Shown one piece after another: positions 1 to 5,245 of a stretch of DNA of 5,883 nucleotides. Both the position numbers and the translations under genes were made by a program. The notes under the pieces were generated by a model. It worked only from the letters and a program-made list of their open reading frames with translations. It was not told the DNA's origin and ran no database searches. The stretch is from Actinomycetota bacterium. GTDB lineage: Bacteria > Acidobacteriota > Blastocatellia > Chloracidobacteriales > Chloracidobacteriaceae. Numbering within the stretch: the first letter of the stretch is position 1; every line of letters starts with the position of its first letter. Location: the NCBI GenBank assembly GCA_013298335.1, contig JAAFHI010000210.1, positions 1 to 5,883 of the forward strand, given 5' to 3'.

Positions 1-31
1 GGCGCTCCGGATGTGATTGCCGGACCAACCA

Positions 32-74
32 CGCCCTGACGGGCGCGGCTATTATCTGCCGGCGCATTCGCGCC
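32..74. other. Two short GC-rich hairpins at the left edge
   Basis: Two perfect hairpins lie close together: CGCCC-TGAC-GGGCG (32-45) and GGCGC-ATTC-GCGCC (61-74), each with a 5-bp stem and a 4-nt loop. Flanking them, the words TTGCCGG and ACCAACC occur twice in the same order: adjacent at 17-30, and separated by AATCGA at 75-94. No reading frame here looks like a gene. The stretch may be the leader or processed 5' part of an RNA lying to the left on the minus strand, but nothing identifies it. The hairpins are directly visible; any function is inference. Confidence 0.35.
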
Positions 75-113
75 TTGCCGGAATCGAACCAACCGCGTAT
101 TACCGAAACAATT

Positions 114-124
114 TTTCAAAGACC
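114..124 (-). promoter_or_regulatory. boxA-like antitermination sequence facing left (tentative)
   Basis: Read on the minus strand this is GGTCTTTGAAA, followed by AATTG. It matches 10 of 11 positions of the bacterial boxA consensus GYTCTTTRAMA, with a G instead of a pyrimidine at position 2. boxA sites recruit the Nus antitermination complex and are known in rRNA operon leaders and in leaders of many CRISPR arrays. Only 113 nt of the putative downstream transcript are in the window, and they show neither 16S sequence nor a CRISPR repeat. A chance match is quite possible. Confidence 0.25.
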
Positions 125-158
125 ATAACGGGGCTACGGAATCGGGAAAACCGGTCTG

Positions 159-183
159 AGCCTCGTTCACGAGGCTTGTTTTT
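159..183 (+). terminator. Probable intrinsic terminator, rightward
   Basis: A perfect 7-bp stem AGCCTCG-TTCA-CGAGGCT (159-176) is followed by TGTTTTT (177-183), the layout of a rho-independent terminator on the plus strand. It would stop transcription entering from the left before it runs antisense into the ankyrin gene. On the minus strand the hairpin is not followed by a T tract, so it is a poor terminator for the leftward operon. Confidence 0.5.
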
Positions 184-188
184 GAATA

Positions 189-210
189 GCCCTGTCCTTG
201 AGGGCAGGGC
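189..210. other. Strong 9-bp hairpin downstream of the ankyrin gene
   Basis: GCCCTGTCC (189-197), loop TTGA (198-201) and GGGCAGGGC (202-210) form a 9-bp stem with a single G-T wobble. It starts 27 nt past the stop codon of the leftward ankyrin gene. Neither strand has a good T run after it; the minus strand reads TATTCAAAAACAA. It is more likely an mRNA 3' end stabiliser or half of a tandem hairpin pair with 159-176 than a classic terminator. Confidence 0.45.
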
Positions 211-236
211 AAATGGCAGCGGCTGAAGAGTTACTC

Positions 237-779
237 CTAATCAAAGCACGGACCCGCCGCGCGCAGCAGGTAGCTCAGCTTCACATGGCCTTTTTTCCTG
301 GCGAAATCCGCCGCCGTGCCGCCGTAATACTTCAAACACGGGTCAGCGCCCTGTTGTATCAGGTAGAGCGCCATGTCCGAATCGCCCTGGTCAGCCGCCT
401 CAGCCAAGGCGCTTCTAAAAGTGGGATCGTTTTTGTTCGGGTCGGCCCCGGCTTCAACCAGAAGTTTGACCGTTTCCAGATCATGATTGCCCACCGCAAT
501 TTGCAATGGCATGTCCAATTCGCCAAAACCATTTGGATTCGCCCCAAGGCTGATCGCCCTGCGAATTTCGACCGCGTCGCCCTTCTTCACGGCATCCTGT
601 AGTTTTTCCTGCGCCGCCAGCGTCGGGCGGGTGGCGGTGCGTCCGGTTTTTGAACTCGACCGGGCCATTCGGGCCTTCAGGATGAACGTCGCCGCGCCGC
701 CAATACCCAGAAACAGAACCGCCCCGAGGGAGTAGATTCCCACGAGGCGGAGACGTTTTGAAAATGACGGCTTTTCCAT
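237..779 (-). CDS. Membrane-anchored ankyrin-repeat protein
   Basis: A 180-residue protein. The N-terminus is basic (Lys3, Lys8, Arg9, Arg11) and is followed by one hydrophobic helix at about 13-34. By the positive-inside rule this is a signal anchor that places the rest outside the cytoplasm. Residues about 56-180 form roughly four ankyrin units: GAxPN-type turns recur at 79-83 (GANPN), 111-115 (GADPN) and 144-148 (GADPC), and the last unit is degenerate. Ankyrin domains bind other proteins; no enzyme motif is present. Two cysteines, Cys147 and Cys178, lie in the last two repeats and could form a disulfide if periplasmic. It is the last gene of a three-gene unit, starting 12 nt after the esterase stop, with only a weak GGA as a possible ribosome site, so translational coupling is likely. 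A parallel is the periplasmic AnkB beside catalase KatB in Pseudomonas aeruginosa. The binding partner is unknown. Confidence 0.85.
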   Translation of the reverse strand: MEKPSFSKRLRLVGIYSLGAVLFLGIGGAATFILKARMARSSSKTGRTATRPTLAAQEKLQDAVKKGDAVEIRRAISLGANPNGFGELDMPLQIAVGNHDLETVKLLVEAGADPNKNDPTFRSALAEAADQGDSDMALYLIQQGADPCLKYYGGTAADFARKKGHVKLSYLLRAAGPCFD

Positions 780-791
780 GTCGGTCCGGAA

Positions 792-1685
792 CTATTTGAC
801 CGCGTTCCAGCAGAAGGTGAACCCCGGTTCGCTCTGGGCGACCAGAAACGCCCACCCGTGGTTGCCCGGCACGAGGTGGAACTCGTGCTTGATGCCCGCT
901 TCGGTCAGGACCGCGTCGAGCCGCTTGTTGCCGACGTCGAACTTGTAGCGGTCTTCCGAACCCACGTCGAAGTAGATCTTCAGCTTTTTGATTTTCGCGA
1001 TATTGACCTGCGCCAGATCGAGCGGGTTGTTCGCCTTGAAAAACACCGCGTCGGGCGGGTCGCCGTAGAGCGACTTCGCCATGTCGTAGCGCCAGACGCC
1101 CAGCCGGTCGTCGGGCGACTTCGGCGGTCCCGGCGGCTCGATGAAAATCGCCGCGCAGTGCGTCGCCACGCCGGTAAACATCTCGGGATACTTGAACGCG
1201 ATGTTGAGCGCGCCGTAGCCGCCCATCGAAATCCCCTCGATGAGCCGCTGCTTCGGCGAGCCGGTCGTGCGATACGTTTTGTCGATAAAGGGAATGAAAT
1301 CCTTGACGATGGCGTCCTCATACCGGACACCCGCCTTCGAATTGATGTAGAAGCTGTTTTCGCCGCGCGGCACGGCCACGATGTACTCGCCGACCTTGCC
1401 CGACCCGCGCAACTGGTCGAGCGCGGCCTGAATCCCCCGGCCTTCCCAGTCCTTTTCGCTGTTGAACATCCCGTGCAGGAAAATCACCAGCGGATACCGG
1501 CGTTTCGGCTCGGTTTTGTAGGAGGGCGGCAGCGAGACGGCGTAACTCACGTCCTTGCCGAGACTTGGCGATGTAAAAGTGCCGTATTCCACGGTTGAAA
1601 CGGGGGCCGCGTTCGCGGGGCGCGGCATGGTCACCGCGCCGACCGCGAACAGAAAACTCGACATCAAAATAAACAGCTTTTTCAT
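792..1685 (-). CDS. Exported esterase D-like alpha/beta hydrolase (PF00756 type)
   Basis: A 297-residue predicted serine esterase of the esterase D / S-formylglutathione hydrolase / antigen 85 fold group. A signal peptide covers about 1-27: MKK, a hydrophobic core, then a cleavage-like PANAA. Family landmarks occur in order: oxyanion segment FLHG (69-72), NSFYINS at 110-116, the nucleophile elbow GISMGG with Ser153, a probable acid Asp245 in VGSED, and His276 in PGNHGW. The triad is therefore complete and the length is typical. The substrate is not predictable; related exported enzymes cleave feruloyl or other acyl esters. The start at 1685 is chosen because it overlaps the stop of the preceding gene as ATGA, gives a canonical signal peptide, and has AGAAG a few bases upstream. 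The frame stays open upstream to 1883, but that extension is an arginine-rich shadow of the preceding gene. The protein is likely translationally coupled to the AhpD-like gene. Confidence 0.9.
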   Translation of the reverse strand: MKKLFILMSSFLFAVGAVTMPRPANAAPVSTVEYGTFTSPSLGKDVSYAVSLPPSYKTEPKRRYPLVIFLHGMFNSEKDWEGRGIQAALDQLRGSGKVGEYIVAVPRGENSFYINSKAGVRYEDAIVKDFIPFIDKTYRTTGSPKQRLIEGISMGGYGALNIAFKYPEMFTGVATHCAAIFIEPPGPPKSPDDRLGVWRYDMAKSLYGDPPDAVFFKANNPLDLAQVNIAKIKKLKIYFDVGSEDRYKFDVGNKRLDAVLTEAGIKHEFHLVPGNHGWAFLVAQSEPGFTFCWNAVK

Positions 1686-2074
1686 TGCTTCTGCGAACCG
1701 GAAGCCGCGCCGGCGGCGCTGGGAAAGTGGTTCAGTCCGAGCCGAGCCGCCGCCTTGTCGGTCTGGTCGATGATGGCGGCGGCGTTGATCGCGGCGGCGA
1801 TGCAGATGGTTTCGCTGATTTCTTCCTTGGTCGCGCCCAGTTCGAGCGCCTTTTTCATGTGGCCGTCCACGCAGCCGTCGCACTTGGCGACGAGCGAAGC
1901 GGCGAGCGAGATCAGTTCCTGCGTCTTCGCGTCGATGACGCGCCGCTCGGGCGTGTAGTACAGCTCCTTGTAATACGCGCCATACACTTTCTTCATCCGC
2001 GGTTCGAGCATCGAATACGAGTTCGAAACCGCGCCGTTCACGGTCGGGATGTCCTGTTCGGTGTGGTCAGCCAT
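1682..2074 (-). CDS. Carboxymuconolactone decarboxylase-family protein, AhpD-like
   Basis: A 130-residue, all-helical cytosolic protein with no signal peptide. It carries the exact AhpD-type active-site spacing E-x11-C-x2-C-x3-H: Glu53, Cys65, Cys68 and His72. In AhpD these residues form a redox-active disulfide and proton relay for peroxide reduction. In gamma-carboxymuconolactone decarboxylases the cysteine pair is typically absent, so a thiol oxidoreductase or alkylhydroperoxidase-like role is favoured. The following segment, ATKEEISETICIAAAIN (81-97), is the usual second half of the fold. The C-terminal tail (about 118-130) is low-complexity. The start at 2074 has a good AGGAG ribosome site 6 nt upstream (2081-2085). 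It is the first gene of a unit with the esterase (4-nt overlap) and the ankyrin protein. Its 5' leader contains the heptamer inverted repeat. The substrate and reductant are unknown; no AhpC or lipoamide-dependent partner lies in the window. Confidence 0.88.
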   Translation of the reverse strand: MADHTEQDIPTVNGAVSNSYSMLEPRMKKVYGAYYKELYYTPERRVIDAKTQELISLAASLVAKCDGCVDGHMKKALELGATKEEISETICIAAAINAAAIIDQTDKAAARLGLNHFPSAAGAASGSQKQ

Positions 2075-2080
2075 TGAATA

Positions 2081-2085
2081 CTCCT
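2081..2085 (-). promoter_or_regulatory. Ribosome binding site of the AhpD-like gene
   Basis: AGGAG on the minus strand, 6 nt before the ATG at 2074. It lies 9 nt downstream of the heptamer repeat element, so folding of that element could affect access to it. Confidence 0.75.
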
Positions 2086-2094
2086 GGGGGGAAA

Positions 2095-2213
2095 GGGATC
2101 GGTGGGCAGGGATCAGGGGTCAGGGAACAGGGATCAGGAATACGCGGAAAGGAAGGGGCCATTCAAAAACCAACCGATTTTATTCTGACCCCTGATCCCC
2201 GACCCCTGATCCC
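2095..2213. repeat. Inverted repeat of GGGATCA-type heptamers
   Basis: The left arm has six in-phase 7-nt units from 2095 to 2136: GGGATCG, GTGGGCA, GGGATCA, GGGGTCA, GGGAACA, GGGATCA. The right arm, read on the minus strand from 2213 to 2186, has four: GGGATCA, GGGGTCG, GGGATCA, GGGGTCA. Each arm ends toward the centre in (G)GAAT. The cores 2109-2141 and 2182-2213 are near-perfect reverse complements around a 40-nt spacer, so the leftward mRNA can fold into one long hairpin in the AhpD-like gene's leader. Short tandem heptamer repeats are known from cyanobacteria (STRR sequences) and appear in other phyla. There is no T tract after it, so it is not a standard terminator. Confidence 0.9.
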
Positions 2214-2223
2214 TTTTCTTCTG

Positions 2224-2853
2224 CTATTTCACCGCCGTCATCGTGTCGACGTACATCCGGTCGCCGTAGTGAATCTTGATTTCAACCTTGTTGCCCTTGG
2301 GAACGAGGTTGAACTTCAGCGTGTCGCTCATCGGCGCGCCGCTCGCGAACTTCACCGGCTTGGAAGCCACGGACTTGAACTCGGGCGTTTCGGTGAAAAC
2401 GTTGCCGGGTACGAGATAAGTTCCATTTTCTCCCTTGGGCGTAAACATTCCGACCTGCATGCCCATTTCGTTCGCAAGGCCCTTCGGGGTGATGATCAGC
2501 ACGTAATCGCCCGGTTCCAGCGTCTTGCCGAAGAAATCGGCCTTCGACTTCAGGGTGATGTGCGCCATCGGCCAGGTGCGCTTGCTGTAGTACTGGTTGC
2601 CGCCGTTTTCCATGTAGCCGAACGTCGTCGGGCCCCACGGCAGGTTCAGGTAGCGGATGGTCAGCCCGTCGGCGGTATTGCCGAGCTTGGCCGTCGCCGT
2701 CTGGATGGTCGTGGCCTTGCGCGGGTCGTTGCCGCCCATCTGGGCCGCCGACACCGTCTTCGGGGAAGTGGTGGAAACGACGAATCCGGCGCAGAGAGCG
2801 ACGAGCGCCATCAGGGCCGAGGTGCAAAACAGAGTTCGAAGTGTGAACTTCAT
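2224..2853 (-). CDS. Exported DUF2911-like protein
   Basis: A 209-residue protein with an N-terminal signal peptide: basic KFTLR, a hydrophobic core at about 8-26, and a cleavage-like TVSAAQ near 33-38. The mature part is predicted to be beta-rich. The pattern resembles DUF2911: a GLTIRYLNLPWG strand-turn (63-74), then TWPMAHITLKSKADFFGKTLEPGDY at about 93-117, then a strand, VLIITPKG (118-125). The last part corresponds to that family's 'W..a..it......G..l.pGtYsl' signature. The usual GANE-type motif is not seen, so the match is only to the general pattern. The C-terminal half (about 150-209) is beta-type and ends in strands KVEIKIHYGD and MYVDTM. No catalytic motif is visible. It has its own likely promoter (extended -10 near 2913-2921) and a clear AAAGGA ribosome site 7 nt before the start, so it is probably transcribed apart from the transporter fusion upstream. 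Existence is certain; family assignment is moderate. Confidence 0.75.
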   Translation of the reverse strand: MKFTLRTLFCTSALMALVALCAGFVVSTTSPKTVSAAQMGGNDPRKATTIQTATAKLGNTADGLTIRYLNLPWGPTTFGYMENGGNQYYSKRTWPMAHITLKSKADFFGKTLEPGDYVLIITPKGLANEMGMQVGMFTPKGENGTYLVPGNVFTETPEFKSVASKPVKFASGAPMSDTLKFNLVPKGNKVEIKIHYGDRMYVDTMTAVK

Positions 2854-2860
2854 TGTTTTT

Positions 2861-2866
2861 TCCTTT
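2861..2866 (-). promoter_or_regulatory. Ribosome binding site of the DUF2911-like gene
   Basis: AAAGGA on the minus strand, 7 nt upstream of the ATG at 2853. It supports this start codon. Confidence 0.7.
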
Positions 2867-2912
2867 CAGAAAAAGAAGAGTAAGTATCCGAGATAAAGGG
2901 GTGATGCCGCGA

Positions 2913-2921
2913 AGTATACCA
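2913..2921 (-). promoter_or_regulatory. Probable extended -10 promoter for the DUF2911-like gene
   Basis: The minus strand reads TGGTATACT, matching the extended -10 pattern TGnTATAAT with one mismatch. No recognisable -35 hexamer lies 17-18 nt upstream, which is tolerated by extended -10 promoters. The predicted transcript would start near 2906 and have a leader of about 50 nt. It lies just past the terminator that ends the transporter-hydrolase gene. Confidence 0.45.
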
Positions 2922-2970
2922 ATTCGACGCGATTCCATCTCGAAGAAAAACCGGTAAATCCAATTATGAC

Positions 2971-2999
2971 AAAAGATTGGCGGTTTATTCCCGCCCAAT
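2971..2999 (-). terminator. Intrinsic terminator after the transporter-hydrolase gene
   Basis: On the minus strand ATTGGGCGG, loop GAATAAA and CCGCCAAT form an 8-bp stem with one bulged G, followed by CTTTTG. It begins 19 nt past the stop codon at 3019 and precedes the promoter of the next gene. A second inverted repeat, GCATCCGC (3005-3012) with GCGGATGC (3027-3034), straddles the stop codon itself. Confidence 0.55.
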
Positions 3000-3018
3000 C
3001 CGGAGCATCCGCGCGCCA

Positions 3019-5151
3019 TCAGGCATGCGGATGCGCCAGTACCTTGCGAACGAACGCGTCCACGGTCTCGACGTATTGCCGCGGGGAAACCTCGTAGGCC
3101 TTGCCGTGGGCCGCGCCCGCCACGACGTGTTTTTCGTTGAGCGGGTTGCGTCCGGCGCGGAAAAGCGGTTCGAGCGTCGTGGCGATCGGCATCCGGACGT
3201 CCTGGTCGCCGCCGATGAACAGAATCGGCGTCGGCGTCCGCCGGACCGCCTGCTCGATGTCGAATTCCGACACGCTGAAGCCCATCCGGAACGCCGTGAT
3301 GTAGGTCATCATCGGGGCGAACGGAATCACTGGCAGGCCGAGATTGCGCGTGTCGTTGCGCACCGAGGCGTTGAATGAAATGAAGCTGCTGTCGGCGATG
3401 ACCGCCGAGACGCCCGACATTTCCGAAGCGGCGAGCAGCGTCGCCGCCGCGCCCATCGAGACGCCGAGCAGCACGATCTTGTCGTAGGGCGCGCGGGCGT
3501 GGACGAAATCCGCCGCCGCCTTCACGTCCCGCCGCTCGGCCCAGCCGATGGTGGAAAATTCACCCGTGCTTTTGCCGTGGCGGCGCAAATCGTAAAGCAG
3601 CACGCCGTATCCCAGCTTCCACAGCGCGACGCCGCGTTCGAGCATTTCGTACCGCGAGCGGAACAGTCCGTGGGTGAGAATGATCGTCGCGCCCTGCGTC
3701 CGCGTTGGCAGATACCAGCCGGACAACTTCACCCCGGCGGATTCGAACGTGACCGCCTCGAATTCCGCGCCGAGGGCGGCGGGCGTGTCGGCCCGGTCCC
3801 GCTCGATACTACGGGTTCCGGCTTTTGTGACGGCAAGGCTCAGGAGATAGGGAAACCCGATCAGAATGACGAAAACGACAGTGAGCGGAATTGTGACCAT
3901 GCGGGGCAGGCGGCGCGGCTTGGAAAGGGGAGCGGTGGTGAGTTCGCCGGTGGATTTCTCGCGTTTGGGTTCTTCCATGAACCGGATGCAGACCCACGCG
4001 GCGAGCGTGACGGTGGAGCAGACGAGGCCGACGCCGAAGAATCCGGCCCGTCCGTAGGCAAGGCCCGCCAGCCACACCGTCGCCACGATGCCGAGCTGCG
4101 ACACGCCGTTCCGGAGCGCGATAAAGGCCGCGCGCTCGCCCGGCGCGACCATTTCGCTCACCAGCGCCTGAAGTGGAGCGACGCGCAGCGACGCAAACAG
4201 GGCCGCCGCCGCGACCGCGATGAAGAGGGCCGAGGTCCAGGCGAAAGTCGGTACCAGCAGCAGCCCGAAGGCCATCCAGAGGCTTGCCGTCAGCGCGACG
4301 TACCGCTTGCCGAACCGGTCGGCCAGTTTTCCTCCGGCAAACCCGCCCGCCACCGCGCCGATGCCGGTCACGCCGAAGACGATTCCGACCTGCGATTCAT
4401 CCGCCCGGAAGGCATCCGAGAGCCAGACGCCCAGAAACGCCGAAAAGCCGACCAGACCGCCCGAAACGAACGCCGCGCTGACGATGCCGAGCACCGCCGA
4501 GCGCGACCGGGTCGCCAGTTTCCACAGATTCGAAAACGCGCCGCCGATAGTCAGCTTTTCGTCCACCGTGGTGGCCGATTTCGGAAGTTCGGGCAGCCGG
4601 AAAATGCTGACCATCGCGCCCGCGCCCGCCACGAGGGCCGCCGCGCACCAGAACGCCGACGCCCAGCCGAACCGGCCCGTCAGAAACGTTCCGAGCGGCA
4701 CGCCGATAACCGGGGCCAGAAAGTAGCTGATTGCGACACCGCTCATCTGCGAACCGCGCTTGGCGTAACTCGACGAATTGGCGAGCGCCGCGATGCCGAG
4801 CGCCGAGGTGAGTCCGCCGGAAACGCCCGCCACCGCCCGTGCTGCGTGAAAGACCCAGACGTTGGGCGCGACCGCCGCCAGCACCGCCGCCGCCACCGCG
4901 AACATCGCCGCGATGGGCAGTCCGCGCGTCGGGACGATCCGCCGACCGAAGCCGCCCAGTCCGAACGCCACCGCCGCGTTGAAAATCGAATAGGTCGCCG
5001 CGCTTGCCGCGACCGACGTTTTGGCCGAGCCGACCCCCGCCGCGATTTGCGGCGCGATGGCACTAACGACCTGCGAGTCGATGAGCGCCACCAGAATGAG
5101 CAGGCAGACGGACCAGTAAGCGGCTTGAGATTGACGCGGGGAATCGGACAT
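3019..5151 (-). CDS. MFS transporter fused to a C-terminal alpha/beta hydrolase
   Basis: A 710-residue single polypeptide. Residues about 12-391 form a 12-helix major facilitator transporter of the drug:H+ antiporter/sugar type. The motif A loop GGKLADRFGKR (273-283) between helices 8 and 9 is very clear, with a weaker GFGRR counterpart between helices 2 and 3. A basic loop (about 392-417) leads to an extra helix at about 418-441. After it comes an alpha/beta hydrolase (about 462-710): oxyanion segment THGL (493-496), DLRRHGKS (521-528), nucleophile Ser565 in GVSMGA, probable acid Asp651 in GGDQDV, and His682 in AAHGK. The triad is complete. With both MFS ends cytosolic, helix 13 would place the hydrolase outside. 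Transport substrate and hydrolase substrate are unknown. The start at 5151 (MSDSPRQ) is chosen because upstream in-frame residues are encoded by the heptamer repeat. No clear ribosome site precedes either candidate, and 5226 is the alternative. It lies 85 nt after the small membrane protein gene and is probably co-transcribed with it. Confidence 0.9.
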   Translation of the reverse strand: MSDSPRQSQAAYWSVCLLILVALIDSQVVSAIAPQIAAGVGSAKTSVAASAATYSIFNAAVAFGLGGFGRRIVPTRGLPIAAMFAVAAAVLAAVAPNVWVFHAARAVAGVSGGLTSALGIAALANSSSYAKRGSQMSGVAISYFLAPVIGVPLGTFLTGRFGWASAFWCAAALVAGAGAMVSIFRLPELPKSATTVDEKLTIGGAFSNLWKLATRSRSAVLGIVSAAFVSGGLVGFSAFLGVWLSDAFRADESQVGIVFGVTGIGAVAGGFAGGKLADRFGKRYVALTASLWMAFGLLLVPTFAWTSALFIAVAAAALFASLRVAPLQALVSEMVAPGERAAFIALRNGVSQLGIVATVWLAGLAYGRAGFFGVGLVCSTVTLAAWVCIRFMEEPKREKSTGELTTAPLSKPRRLPRMVTIPLTVVFVILIGFPYLLSLAVTKAGTRSIERDRADTPAALGAEFEAVTFESAGVKLSGWYLPTRTQGATIILTHGLFRSRYEMLERGVALWKLGYGVLLYDLRRHGKSTGEFSTIGWAERRDVKAAADFVHARAPYDKIVLLGVSMGAAATLLAASEMSGVSAVIADSSFISFNASVRNDTRNLGLPVIPFAPMMTYITAFRMGFSVSEFDIEQAVRRTPTPILFIGGDQDVRMPIATTLEPLFRAGRNPLNEKHVVAGAAHGKAYEVSPRQYVETVDAFVRKVLAHPHA

Positions 5152-5157
5152 TCGGGG

Positions 5158-5245
5158 AAAGGATGAAGGATGAGGGATGAAGGATGAATTCGGAAAAGCG
5201 GATGACGGATTTTTTTCATCCTTCATCCCTCATCCTTCATCCTTT
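5158..5245. repeat. Perfect 31-bp inverted repeat of GGATGAA-type heptamers
   Basis: The left arm 5158-5188 is AAA followed by GGATGAA, GGATGAG, GGATGAA, GGATGAA. The right arm 5215-5245 is its exact reverse complement, 31 of 31 bases. The 26-nt spacer (5189-5214) holds one more degenerate unit, GGATGAC at 5200-5206. Either strand's RNA would fold into a very stable 31-bp stem. The outer edge of the right arm, read on the minus strand as AAAGGATGA, forms the last two codons (Lys-Gly) and the stop of the small membrane protein gene. The left arm ends 7 nt before the start of the transporter-hydrolase gene. No T tract follows it, so attenuation by this hairpin would not be of the classic kind. 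Confidence 0.95.

Noticed and set aside
77..94. tRNA T-arm-like sequence on the minus strand (GGTTCGATTCC with pairable flanks)
   Set aside because: No matching 5' acceptor strand, D-arm or anticodon arm lies at the needed distance upstream, and no CCA end is present.
17..94. CRISPR-like direct repeat (TTGCCGG...ACCAACC twice at the left edge)
   Set aside because: The two copies differ by a 6-base insertion and share only 14 bases, so they do not form an array.
17..226. Short plus-strand open frame at the left edge
   Set aside because: It runs through two hairpins and a terminator, has no convincing ribosome site and its product shows no recognisable pattern.
1686..1883. Upstream extension of the esterase frame
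   Set aside because: The extra 66 residues are arginine-rich, overlap the well-supported AhpD-like gene, and would bury the clear signal peptide at 1685.
3499..5166. Long 555-codon open frame on the plus strand opposite the transporter-hydrolase gene
   Set aside because: Its translation is rich in Arg, Asp, Glu and His with no hydrophobic core, typical of the antisense shadow of a GC-rich membrane-protein gene. The opposite frame has clear MFS and hydrolase motifs.
5152..5226. 25-residue N-terminal extension of the transporter fusion starting at 5226
   Set aside because: The residues are encoded mainly by the heptamer repeat and lack conserved character. The start at 5151 sits just before the first helix. 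It is kept as an alternative because neither start has a clear ribosome site.
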